In this document: one piece after another, positions 1 through 5,008 of the stretch
Numbering within the stretch: the stretch's first letter is position 1
Layout of the letters: every line of letters begins with the position of its first letter
Source: an uncultured Clostridium sp.
Lineage (GTDB): Bacteria; Bacillota; Clostridia; Lachnospirales; Lachnospiraceae
Direction: 5' to 3'
DNA length: 5,008 nucleotides
Assembly: GCA_905192625.1 (NCBI GenBank)
Contig: CAJJLI010000225.1
Span: forward strand, 1-5,008
Notes under the pieces: model-generated
Databases searched by the model: none
Told to the model about the DNA's origin: nothing
Seen by the model: the letters and a program-made list of their open reading frames with translations, nothing else
Position numbers and translations under genes: made by a program

Positions 1-1567
1 CTACATAATCTGTATTAAAATCAGAATAATCCGCATTCAAGCAAGTAATATAGCGATTCCCATGTTCATCATCAAAGGAATTATCACATGGCTTCGTTAA
101 ATCACGAAAAGCAAATCCACCTAAGTCCCCTAATATATCTATAACAAGTGTTTCACCTGATGGAGGACTATATACATTTAAATGAACGGTCTCTTCTAGT
201 CCTACACAGCAATCCATCCAATGGCTGTTCTCCATCAATGCATCTTCTGTCATAAAGATACCCGTTCCAGAATTCATAAATGCCTGATTATAATCAAACG
301 GATTTATTTTGATATCACTACACCAATGCAATATATTTTCACCACCGTTGTACTTTGGTTTCATGTACGATGTCTGAAATTGCATATGATTCAATCCTTC
401 TAACTGAATCCGAAAACTTTCTCCATAATCCTCCGATATTAAAACGATATCCCCCTCGTTTCGACAAATCGTCGTACACATAAGTAACCCTGGTTTTGCT
501 TTGCAACTGGATATACCACTAAATCCAAAGTCGTATACCAAATTTTCTTTCCTTGCACTATTTTCTTTCCTTGTACTATCTTCTTCGTTTATAACAAAAA
601 TTCCCTTCTTTTTCGAATCCATCTTTATATTTGGTGTAATATCCTTATAATCCTTCACTGTACCATCTTCATAAAACGAATACCGAATAATTTTACCATC
701 ATAAGAATCACCAGAATCGCAACTATATCCTTCCAAAGTAATATACGAGTTAACCCCTGTGCATGCTAGCGTTACATAAAGATAGGTTCCATCAAATGTA
801 TATCGCTGCGCAACATGTCCTGAAATCTTAATGCTATTATGTATCAATGAACTAGGCATTTCCAGTTCAGAAAAAGTTTTTCCCGCGTTATACGATATAT
901 ATAAGCTATGTCCTCGCATCTCATCATTTCTACGGTTATCAATTCCAGCAGTACCTATGACAATGGTCTGAGAACACTCTCCTTTAAGAGATCGTGGATC
1001 AACAAATACAAAGCTTAAGTTTCTCTCATTTTTACGCTGAGTACTCGCTTCCTCAATGGAAATCTTGTTCCATGTAAGCCCTTGATCGTAACTTACAAGT
1101 AAACCCTCCGATTGACTAGCAAAATAAATAATTTTTTCATTGTTCGGATCAACAATGAGCCTTGTCCCTGTACCCCTTCCCGGATTATTTCCATGCACTT
1201 TACAAGGTAGCGTTACATAAGCAAAGGTTTCTCCATAGTCTTTCGAAATGCAAAACACTCCTTGTTTACGGTCCCCACAACCACAAGCAATGTAAATAAA
1301 CGATGGGTTATTACTATCAAGACCAATCGCTGTCGGATAGGTTTCACTTAGATCATTGATGGTAACATGATCCATCAATGACATCCATCTTTTTTCTTTA
1401 AAATTATACCGATATACTCCACCAATATCCGTTCTAGCATATAGAATATCCTCTACCGTTTCATGAAATAAAAATCCAGTAACATACCCTCCTCCAGGGA
1501 TTGGTAAGTTTTTATACTCATATGGTATATATTCTGGCCTACTTGCATTTAAGATATCATAATTCAT
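1..1567 (-). CDS. GH74-like beta-propeller glycosidase (xyloglucanase family), 3' end missing
   Basis: The minus-strand frame from the ATG at 1567 stays open for 522 codons to the window edge. The protein resembles GH74 xyloglucanases (endo- or oligoxyloglucan-specific beta-glucanases made of two seven-bladed propellers). Family-like segments, in order: GGGYVTGFLFH (25-35), YARTDIGGVYR (43-53) with D47 at the position of the conserved N-terminal catalytic Asp, NNPGRGTGTRLIVDPNN (127-143), BNR/Asp-box-like SKDYGETF, SYDQGLTW and SEDYGESF, then SDIKINPF (417-424), GTGIFMTED (434-442) and LEETVHLNVYSPPSG followed by GDLGGF (457-486). GH74 catalytic modules are usually about 700 residues or more, so roughly 200 are probably missing. 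The start is supported by AAAGGAGT seven bases upstream and by an in-frame TAA at 1622-1624. That stop rules out a longer N-terminus, so there is no signal peptide. The 15 cysteines also suggest a cytoplasmic enzyme acting on imported oligosaccharides (inference). Family call is firm; exact substrate is not. Confidence 0.85.
   Translation of the reverse strand, partial: MNYDILNASRPEYIPYEYKNLPIPGGGYVTGFLFHETVEDILYARTDIGGVYRYNFKEKRWMSLMDHVTINDLSETYPTAIGLDSNNPSFIYIACGCGDRKQGVFCISKDYGETFAYVTLPCKVHGNNPGRGTGTRLIVDPNNEKIIYFASQSEGLLVSYDQGLTWNKISIEEASTQRKNERNLSFVFVDPRSLKGECSQTIVIGTAGIDNRRNDEMRGHSLYISYNAGKTFSELEMPSSLIHNSIKISGHVAQRYTFDGTYLYVTLACTGVNSYITLEGYSCDSGDSYDGKIIRYSFYEDGTVKDYKDITPNIKMDSKKKGIFVINEEDSTRKENSARKENLVYDFGFSGISSCKAKPGLLMCTTICRNEGDIVLISEDYGESFRIQLEGLNHMQFQTSYMKPKYNGGENILHWCSDIKINPFDYNQAFMNSGTGIFMTEDALMENSHWMDCCVGLEETVHLNVYSPPSGETLVIDILGDLGGFAFRDLTKPCDNSFDDEHGNRYITCLNADYSDFNTDYV
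543..578. repeat. 18-bp in-frame tandem duplication inside the GH74-like gene
   Basis: Two adjacent 18-base units (543-560 and 561-578) differ at a single base. On the coding strand they give STRKEN followed by SARKEN (residues 331-342), a charged hydrophilic stretch between propeller blades. The unit is a multiple of three, so the frame is kept. It is most likely a recent slippage duplication in a surface loop. Confidence 0.8.
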
Positions 1568-1623
1568 AACTACGACTCCTTTGCTTTTATTTATCTCCCT
1601 AAATCTCCATATTTTGTATATTT

Positions 1624-1652
1624 ATCATATGGCAACTTTATCTTAAAGTCAA
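1624..1652 (-). promoter_or_regulatory. Sigma-A-type promoter of the GH74-like gene
   Basis: On the minus strand a -35 box TTGACT (1652-1647) and a -10 box TATGAT (1629-1624) are separated by exactly 17 bases. Each box has one mismatch to the vegetative consensus (TTGACA, TATAAT). Transcription would begin near 1617, giving a leader of about 50 nt before the ATG at 1567. The leader contains the AAAGGAGT ribosome binding site (1582-1575) and no obvious riboswitch or attenuator. Spacing and orientation fit the GH74-like gene. Confidence 0.75.
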
Positions 1653-1693
1653 GTTTTTACAAAAGCATCATTATTTAATAACCGTTTATGAAC

Positions 1694-1708
1694 TTATGAA
1701 TATCATAA
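1694..1708. promoter_or_regulatory. Short palindrome TTATGA-ata-TCATAA, possible operator
   Basis: Two perfect 6-base inverted arms surround a 3-base centre in the divergent intergenic region. The site lies about 40 bases upstream of the -35 box of the GH74-like gene and about 60 bases upstream of the amidase start. The position and symmetry would suit a dimeric regulator, but the sequence is AT-rich and such short palindromes arise by chance. No known operator family was recognised. Confidence 0.3.
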
Positions 1709-1724
1709 TAGTAAAATGTATGAT
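1695..1724 (+). promoter_or_regulatory. Weak candidate promoter of the amidase gene
   Basis: The best plus-strand -10 candidate upstream of the amidase is TATGAT (1719-1724). The -35 region at normal spacing is poor (TATGAA at 1695-1700 with an 18-base gap). Transcription would start near 1731, at the base of the hairpin before the amidase ribosome binding site. The poor -35 box suggests an activator, an alternative sigma factor or low expression. I could not fit a convincing sigma-E or sigma-K sporulation promoter here. Confidence 0.25.
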
Positions 1725-1730
1725 TACTGT

Positions 1731-1757
1731 CATCAATTTTAGTTTAAGAAATTGATG
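1731..1757 (+). promoter_or_regulatory. Inverted repeat in the leader before the amidase ribosome binding site
   Basis: CATCAATTT (1731-1739) and AAATTGATG (1749-1757) are perfect 9-base inverted arms around a 9-base loop. The 3' arm ends three bases before the TGGAGGT ribosome binding site (1761-1767). In RNA it would form an AT-rich stem at or near the 5' end of the message, which could stabilise the transcript or modulate initiation. In DNA it could be an operator. No T-run follows, so it is not a terminator. The role is inference. Confidence 0.5.
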
Positions 1758-1770
1758 TATTGGAGGTTAT

Positions 1771-2343
1771 ATGGCAATACGAATCTTTATTGATCAAGGA
1801 CATAACCCTGGTGGAATTAATGGTGGCGCTGTAGGTTTTGGTATAAATGAACAGGATGTCACATTTAATGTAGGGATGTATCTAGCTGACTTATTAAGAG
1901 AAGATCCTCGTTTTGAAGTGAGAACTTCAAGGCAAACAATTACTGAGATTATAGGGACTAGCAATGCAACTAGTTTAAGGGAACGTGTTACTATGGCAAA
2001 CGAATGGCCAGCAGATTATTTTATCAGCATTCATTGTAATTCAAATGTAAATCCAGAAATTAATGGTTCCGAAGTATATGTGTACGCACTTTATACGGAA
2101 GCTTATAATTTTGCCCAATCCATTCTAGAATCTATGGTAGATGTCGTTGGTACTAAAAACAACGGTGTAATAGCAAATCCATCCCTGTATGTTCTTAGAA
2201 GAACCCAGATGCCTTCTGTGCTCGTTGAACTCGCTTATATTTCAAATTATGAGGATAATCAATTATTACAGAACAATCAATGGGGTTTTGCATACGGTAT
2301 ATACCTTGGTATTTTAAATTACTTTGGCTTTCAAACATTATAA
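1771..2343 (+). CDS. N-acetylmuramoyl-L-alanine amidase, Amidase_3 family, leaderless
   Basis: A complete 190-residue protein of the zinc-dependent Amidase_3 family, which cleaves the bond between N-acetylmuramic acid and L-alanine in peptidoglycan. The expected motifs are present: IDQGHNPG with zinc ligand H11, NEQD with zinc ligand E27, FISIHCN with zinc ligand H88, and SVLVELAYISN with catalytic E153. LRERVTMAN (69-77) is also typical. The length equals the bare catalytic domain: there is no signal peptide, SH3, SPOR or other wall-binding domain. The start is fixed by TGGAGGT (1761-1767) ahead of the ATG. Leaderless Amidase_3 enzymes of Gram-positives include the mother-cell lytic amidase CwlC of Bacillus and phage endolysins; no phage genes lie nearby. 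The biochemical call is firm. A role in mother-cell lysis, wall recycling or lysis is inference. The gene is monocistronic here and diverges from the GH74-like gene. Confidence 0.9.
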   Translation: MAIRIFIDQGHNPGGINGGAVGFGINEQDVTFNVGMYLADLLREDPRFEVRTSRQTITEIIGTSNATSLRERVTMANEWPADYFISIHCNSNVNPEINGSEVYVYALYTEAYNFAQSILESMVDVVGTKNNGVIANPSLYVLRRTQMPSVLVELAYISNYEDNQLLQNNQWGFAYGIYLGILNYFGFQTL

Positions 2344-2434
2344 TATATAGCATAATACAATTCGCTTCATTAACATTCTATAAAAAAGAATGACTCTTTG
2401 ATAAATACACTTTATTATGTTGGGTCCTACGATG
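2344..2434. other. Convergent spacer, no gene seen
   Basis: Short non-coding stretch after the amidase stop. It holds only a weak 6-base inverted repeat, CATTCT (2374-2379) and AGAATG (2387-2392), with a 7-base loop and no T-run on the amidase strand. No clear terminator for the amidase is visible, although the large hairpin at 2443-2493 could slow readthrough. Confidence 0.5.
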
Positions 2435-2493
2435 AAAGAAAAAAGGTTGATACAAAATAATGTTTTCATAATACATTATTTTGCATCAACCTT
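2435..2493 (-). terminator. Rho-independent terminator of the surface-protein operon
   Basis: The arms 2443-2462 and 2474-2493 pair over 20 positions with one A-C mismatch and an 11-base loop. On the minus strand the stem is followed by TTTTTTCTTT (the plus-strand A-rich tract 2435-2444). The structure lies 19 bases after the TAG stop of the 409-residue gene, so it ends that operon. On the plus strand no T-run follows the stem, so it is not a standard terminator for the amidase. Confidence 0.88.
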
Positions 2494-2512
2494 ATGATTT
2501 ATCTACGATTTG

Positions 2513-3742
2513 CTATTTTGATTCAGTCGTTGCATAAGTCACCGTATAAGAGGTACTTAAGGATGGCAACTGAAGACTCGTTTTTGAAGTTGCGGATATT
2601 CCTTTATATCTTACATAAATTTTACTTCCTGCTGGTGCAGTTTTTTCTGTAAAACTGATTGCTTTGTTTGAAGTAACACTCTTCCAAAGAGCCGTATCCT
2701 CATTAAAAGTTTCTCCTTGTTTTACAACCACGTATTGGTACGGGTTACTTGCTTTCGCATCTGTAAATGTTAGACTATATTTACTAGAAGTATATCCCTC
2801 AATAACCTCAGTTGGCGCCACCCTCTGTGCAGGTATTGTTAAAAACTGAGTCTTAGAATATGGCTTGGTATCTGTTTCCTCGTAGCGGAACAAGATTACT
2901 ACTTCTTTAGAAAGTATGGATTTGCTACTCTTTGCAGAGGAAGGAAGAATCTCATCAAGAGTCATCATCTTCATAGCATTGGTCCATTTTTTACTGTTTG
3001 TTAATGCACCACCCACCGAATAAATTTGGTACTCCATCGCATCCGTTGTCGATAATGTCATTTTTGTCACATTAACACTAACTTTTGGTGCATTTGCACG
3101 TTTCGTTAATGTTACAAGAACTTCTTTGCTTGGTCTTTCTCCCACATCATAAGCAGATGTTCCAGCCGTCTGTGGTATCCTTACATATATTTTAGAACCA
3201 TTGGCACGTAATGCCTCTAATTCATCTAGGAACTCATCTTCATTGTATTGTGATAAATTCACAACATCGCTCCACTCATAAGAAGTTGCTTTTCTCCACT
3301 GGAACTCATATGCTCCATCTTCGTTATCAAAAGTAAGATATCCGGTTAATTTATCAAATTTAACACTTAGTTTTTGATTCGCAGCTGGAATTGTAACAGA
3401 CACTACAGAGTCGTTTTCACTTCCCTTTAATGTCATCGTATAATCTGAGGTGCTTTTTATCCATGAAATGTCAAGATAAACAAATCCATTGCTTGAACTT
3501 CCTTCGACTTCATTCCATGTTTTCTTACTAGCATCGGAATAAAATACTTTCCCATTTCCATTGAGTGCGATTTTCATCTCCAATGTATCATAATCAATAC
3601 TAGCAATACTTACTTCCAAAGCTTCCTTTGCACTTGCATCCATTGGAGTTGCCACTGCAAATAGCCCACATAGAAAAATACTAAAAAGGACATATTTTAT
3701 CAGACGTTGAGTATTTACTTGAGCCGTTTTTACTTTAGTCAT
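2513..3742 (-). CDS. Secreted repeat protein, function unknown
   Basis: A complete 409-residue protein. The N-terminus is a clear signal peptide: basic n-region with K3, K5, R13 and K16, hydrophobic core about 17-31, and a signal peptidase I-type site ASA before KE at 38/39. The mature part is beta-rich, has no cysteine and splits into about four divergent repeats at roughly 42-121, 124-213, 219-305 and 309-404. The typical unit has an aromatic YEF/YQY strand, a W-x-x-V turn, GSKIYVR (182-188 and 372-378) and a closing strand; the first and third units are more degenerate. There is no LPxTG motif, C-terminal membrane anchor, S-layer homology domain or dockerin, so it is probably exported and either released or held by partners. 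The gene starts 11 bases after the upstream gene, with AAGGAGT overlapping that stop codon. The last module also occurs in the upstream protein, suggesting a shared structure or ligand. I do not recognise a named family and assign no function. Confidence 0.85.
   Translation of the reverse strand: MTKVKTAQVNTQRLIKYVLFSIFLCGLFAVATPMDASAKEALEVSIASIDYDTLEMKIALNGNGKVFYSDASKKTWNEVEGSSSNGFVYLDISWIKSTSDYTMTLKGSENDSVVSVTIPAANQKLSVKFDKLTGYLTFDNEDGAYEFQWRKATSYEWSDVVNLSQYNEDEFLDELEALRANGSKIYVRIPQTAGTSAYDVGERPSKEVLVTLTKRANAPKVSVNVTKMTLSTTDAMEYQIYSVGGALTNSKKWTNAMKMMTLDEILPSSAKSSKSILSKEVVILFRYEETDTKPYSKTQFLTIPAQRVAPTEVIEGYTSSKYSLTFTDAKASNPYQYVVVKQGETFNEDTALWKSVTSNKAISFTEKTAPAGSKIYVRYKGISATSKTSLQLPSLSTSYTVTYATTESK
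2531..2818 (-). repeat. Module 4 of the 409-residue protein, shared with the upstream gene
   Basis: Residues 309-404 contain NPYQYVVVK (333-341), W353 followed by KSVTS, and APAGSKIYVR (369-378). The same order and spacing appear in the upstream protein (4777-5007) as NPYEYSIVK, W-VEVTS and APTGSKIFIR. This is the closest similarity between the two genes and indicates module duplication. Confidence 0.7.
3104..3373 (-). repeat. Module 2 of the 409-residue protein
   Basis: Residues 124-213 repeat the module plan: GAYEFQWRK (143-151), W157 followed by SDVV, and NGSKIYVRI (181-189) before a final strand KEVLVTL. It carries a longer acidic insertion (NEDEFLDELEAL, 167-178) than module 4. Its GSKIYVR core is identical to that of module 4. 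Confidence 0.6.
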
Positions 3743-3756
3743 TCAATCACTCCTTA
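3743..3756 (-). promoter_or_regulatory. Ribosome binding site overlapping the upstream stop codon
   Basis: The TAA stop of the upstream gene (3756-3754) shares two bases with AAGGAGT (3755-3749), which lies six bases before the ATG at 3742. Ribosomes ending the first gene therefore sit on the initiation site of the second. This supports translational coupling and a single operon message. No independent promoter was seen just upstream. Confidence 0.75.
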
Positions 3757-5008
3757 TCTTACAACCGTAATCTTATAATTTGTAGTAATCGTCTTAAATA
3801 CTTCGCCAGACTTCTTCTTTAAAGTGACTTTTACAAAATCACTAAAGCTACTACTACTTGTAAAATTAAGATCATCAATCATATTCGCAATCGACAAGGT
3901 TAATTTCGTATCATTGTCAATCGTTGTATAACTACCCATAATTTCTTTCTCATTCCACTTAACATCCGAGAGGATTAAATCATACTTTTGATAGATTCCT
4001 TTATCAATGCTTAGTGTAATTACAGGATTTGCGATATCATCCGATGTGGCCTCAGTTTCAAGTGCAGCTAAATATGCTCCTGCTGAAACACCAAAACCGC
4101 TAGATGAGCTTGATGTAGTTACAATTGGTTTAATATTCAATGAGATACCAGAGGAGATTACCTCATCACTACTTAAAGTGATAACAAATGGAATTTCAGT
4201 ACCTAATTTAGCAAAGGTTAACGTGTCTTCAATGTTATCAAATTGTGCTTTGTTTGTAATCGTTACAGTAATCTCTAAATCCTCAGTGCTAGTTCTTTGA
4301 TTAAACTCTATGTCTTGATTATTATAAGTAATTTTCGAAACAGTAACACCTGCTTTTTTAACACTGTTTAAATCTAAGACAAATTCAATCGTATCCTCTA
4401 GCGAAATATCAAGATATTTTTTATATTTTTTACTCTCAACTATTTTTGTTGCTGGAGAAATATATAACGTTACACCTTCACTGATAACTTCGCCATTGCT
4501 TAGCGTTATTACAGCATTTAAAAGCGTATCGATATTAGAAGCGATGGCCTCTAATTCTTTGATACTTGTAATTGTCACATCGATAGCATACATATTGGAT
4601 TCTGCTATATATTTTGCTTTCTTTGTAGAAAACGTAACATCAGTGCCATTAAATTTAATGGATGTAATTGAGATATCCTTTGTTGGAACTGTAAGGGCGA
4701 ATGTAAACGTAGTATCTACTCCACTTATTTTTTTAAGTTCTACCGTTTCAACTGAAGAAGCGGATGGATAACCATTGATTGTTGTCTTAAAAGGTACGGA
4801 TGGTAAAGAAGTCTCCGTGGCTTTTTTACGAATAAAAATCTTTGATCCCGTAGGTGCATCCTCTTTGGCGATCTTCACACTTGAAGAAGTAACCTCTACC
4901 CAAGTAGCATTATCTTCTAATGTACGTTCTGGTTTAACAATGGAATATTCATAAGGATTGGTTGCAGATGCTTCTTGTAGCGTTACTTTTTCACCATCTA
5001 CTACGATT
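3754..5008 (-). CDS. Repeat-containing surface or secreted protein, 5' end missing
   Basis: The frame is open from the right window edge to the TAA at 3754, giving 417 visible residues. The GTG at 4878 could be mistaken for a start, but it is an internal Val codon: the frame continues upstream through conserved module sequence (NPYEYSIVK, W-VEVTS). Visible residues 1-77 are one GSKIFIR-type module, like those of the next gene. Three further units of another type follow, at about 84-186, 195-296 and 327-417, with the pattern I-x-x-I-x-[FY]-N near the start and VITLS-x-x-EVIS-x-G near the end. They look like Ig-like or cadherin-like beta-sandwich domains. A Ser-rich linker (TTSSSSSGFG) separates the second and third units. 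No cysteines and no C-terminal anchor are visible. Export is inferred from composition and from the signal-peptide-bearing partner, because the N-terminus lies outside the window. Function is unknown. Confidence 0.8.
   Translation of the reverse strand, partial: IVVDGEKVTLQEASATNPYEYSIVKPERTLEDNATWVEVTSSSVKIAKEDAPTGSKIFIRKKATETSLPSVPFKTTINGYPSASSVETVELKKISGVDTTFTFALTVPTKDISITSIKFNGTDVTFSTKKAKYIAESNMYAIDVTITSIKELEAIASNIDTLLNAVITLSNGEVISEGVTLYISPATKIVESKKYKKYLDISLEDTIEFVLDLNSVKKAGVTVSKITYNNQDIEFNQRTSTEDLEITVTITNKAQFDNIEDTLTFAKLGTEIPFVITLSSDEVISSGISLNIKPIVTTSSSSSGFGVSAGAYLAALETEATSDDIANPVITLSIDKGIYQKYDLILSDVKWNEKEIMGSYTTIDNDTKLTLSIANMIDDLNFTSSSSFSDFVKVTLKKKSGEVFKTITTNYKITVVR
3757..4029 (-). repeat. 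Third Ig-like unit, divergent and C-terminal
   Basis: Visible residues 327-417 begin NPVITLSIDKG and contain LSDVKWNEKEI, matching the I-x-x-I-x-[FY]-N-x-x-[DE]-[VI] element of the other two units. They end with VKVTLKKKSGEVF and YKITVVR in place of the VITLS-x-x-EVIS-x-G core. This is the most diverged copy and forms the protein's C-terminus. Confidence 0.5.
4030..4119 (-). other. Ser-rich linker between Ig-like units
   Basis: About 30 residues, starting TTSSSSSGFGVSAG and running into an Ala- and acid-rich stretch, separate the second and third units. No such linker lies between the first and second. It reads as a flexible spacer before the C-terminal unit. Confidence 0.55.
4120..4425 (-). 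repeat. Second Ig-like unit with VITLS core
   Basis: Visible residues 195-296 contain VSKITYNNQDIEF, an ITVTIT strand, IPFVITLSSDEVISSG and a final SLNIKP strand. It matches the first unit element by element: IKFNGTDVTF, DVTIT, AVITLSNGEVISEG and TLYISP. Confidence 0.7.
4450..4758 (-). repeat. First Ig-like unit with VITLS core
   Basis: Visible residues 84-186 contain ITSIKFNGTDVTF, AIDVTITS, NAVITLSNGEVISEG and VTLYISP. The unit is about 100 residues of alternating hydrophobic strands with an acidic helix-like stretch (IKELEAIASNIDTLL) before the VITLS core. The same helix-like position is occupied in the second unit by KAQFDNIEDTL. Confidence 0.7.
4777..5007 (-). repeat. GSKIFIR-type module in the upstream protein
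   Basis: Visible residues 1-77 hold ATNPYEYSIVK, W36 followed by VEVTS, and DAPTGSKIFIRKK, the same plan as module 4 of the downstream protein. Its first strand is cut by the window edge, so more copies may lie beyond it. Confidence 0.7.

Noticed and set aside
221..403. Plus-strand open frame of 60 codons
   Set aside because: It lies antisense within the GH74-like gene, has no ribosome binding site and resembles no known protein.
1674..1690. cre-like (CcpA) site around TAACCGTTTA in the divergent region
   Set aside because: Only the centre fits; several conserved positions of the cre consensus, including the outer TG and CA, are mismatched.
1700..1730. Sporulation sigma-E or sigma-K promoter for the amidase
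   Set aside because: A CATA element exists at 1704-1707, but the rest of the -10 consensus and a suitable -35 element do not line up.
2374..2392. Small hairpin CATTCT/AGAATG as an amidase terminator
   Set aside because: The stem is only six AT-rich pairs and is not followed by a T-run on the plus strand.
2664..2849. Plus-strand open frame of 61 codons
   Set aside because: Antisense shadow of the secreted repeat protein with no supporting start signal.
3660..3680. Possible lipoprotein signal at C25 (IFLCG) of the 409-residue protein
   Set aside because: The residue before the Cys is Leu, not Gly, Ala or Ser, and the Cys sits within the hydrophobic core. The ASA site at 36-38 fits signal peptidase I better.
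4007..4771. Two plus-strand open frames (4007-4300 and 4496-4771), both starting MLSVIT
   Set aside because: They are antisense to the repeat protein. Their shared start is the complement of the repeated VITLS codons, not evidence of related genes.
4876..4878. GTG as the start of the upstream repeat protein
   Set aside because: The frame is open to the window edge and the residues before the GTG match the conserved module of the downstream protein, so this is an internal Val codon.

Overview
The window looks like chromosomal DNA of a low-GC Gram-positive anaerobe, most likely a clostridial or Lachnospiraceae-type plant-polysaccharide degrader. This rests on AT-rich coding, strong AGGAG-type ribosome binding sites, a GH74-like glycosidase, a small Amidase_3 enzyme and secreted repeat proteins. 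The taxonomic placement is inference. There is no rRNA, tRNA, CRISPR array, insertion sequence or phage gene.

Layout, left to right. (1) Positions 1-1567, minus strand, hold the first 522 codons of a GH74-like beta-propeller glycosidase; its 3' end is cut off by the window edge. It has no signal peptide and contains 15 cysteines, so it is probably cytoplasmic. (2) Positions 1568-1770 are a divergent intergenic region. It holds a near-consensus minus-strand promoter for the glycosidase, and on the amidase side two inverted repeats, one of them directly before the ribosome binding site. (3) Positions 1771-2343, plus strand, encode a complete 190-residue leaderless N-acetylmuramoyl-L-alanine amidase (Amidase_3) with its zinc and catalytic residues intact. 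(4) Positions 2344-2512 lie between convergent genes and hold a long terminator hairpin oriented for the minus strand. (5) Positions 2513-3742, minus strand, encode a complete 409-residue secreted protein made of about four divergent beta-rich repeats. (6) Positions 3754-5008, minus strand, hold the last 417 codons of a second repeat protein whose 5' end lies beyond the right edge.

Genes 5 and 6 form an operon transcribed right to left. The stop codon of the first overlaps the ribosome binding site of the second, and both proteins carry the same module (NPYxY, then W, then GSKI[YF][VI]R). The first protein also has a second repeat family, an Ig-like beta-sandwich unit with a VITLS core. I recognise neither as a named family. 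The pair is the least explained part of the window and probably encodes partner proteins outside the membrane. No sequence evidence links them functionally to the glycosidase or the amidase.
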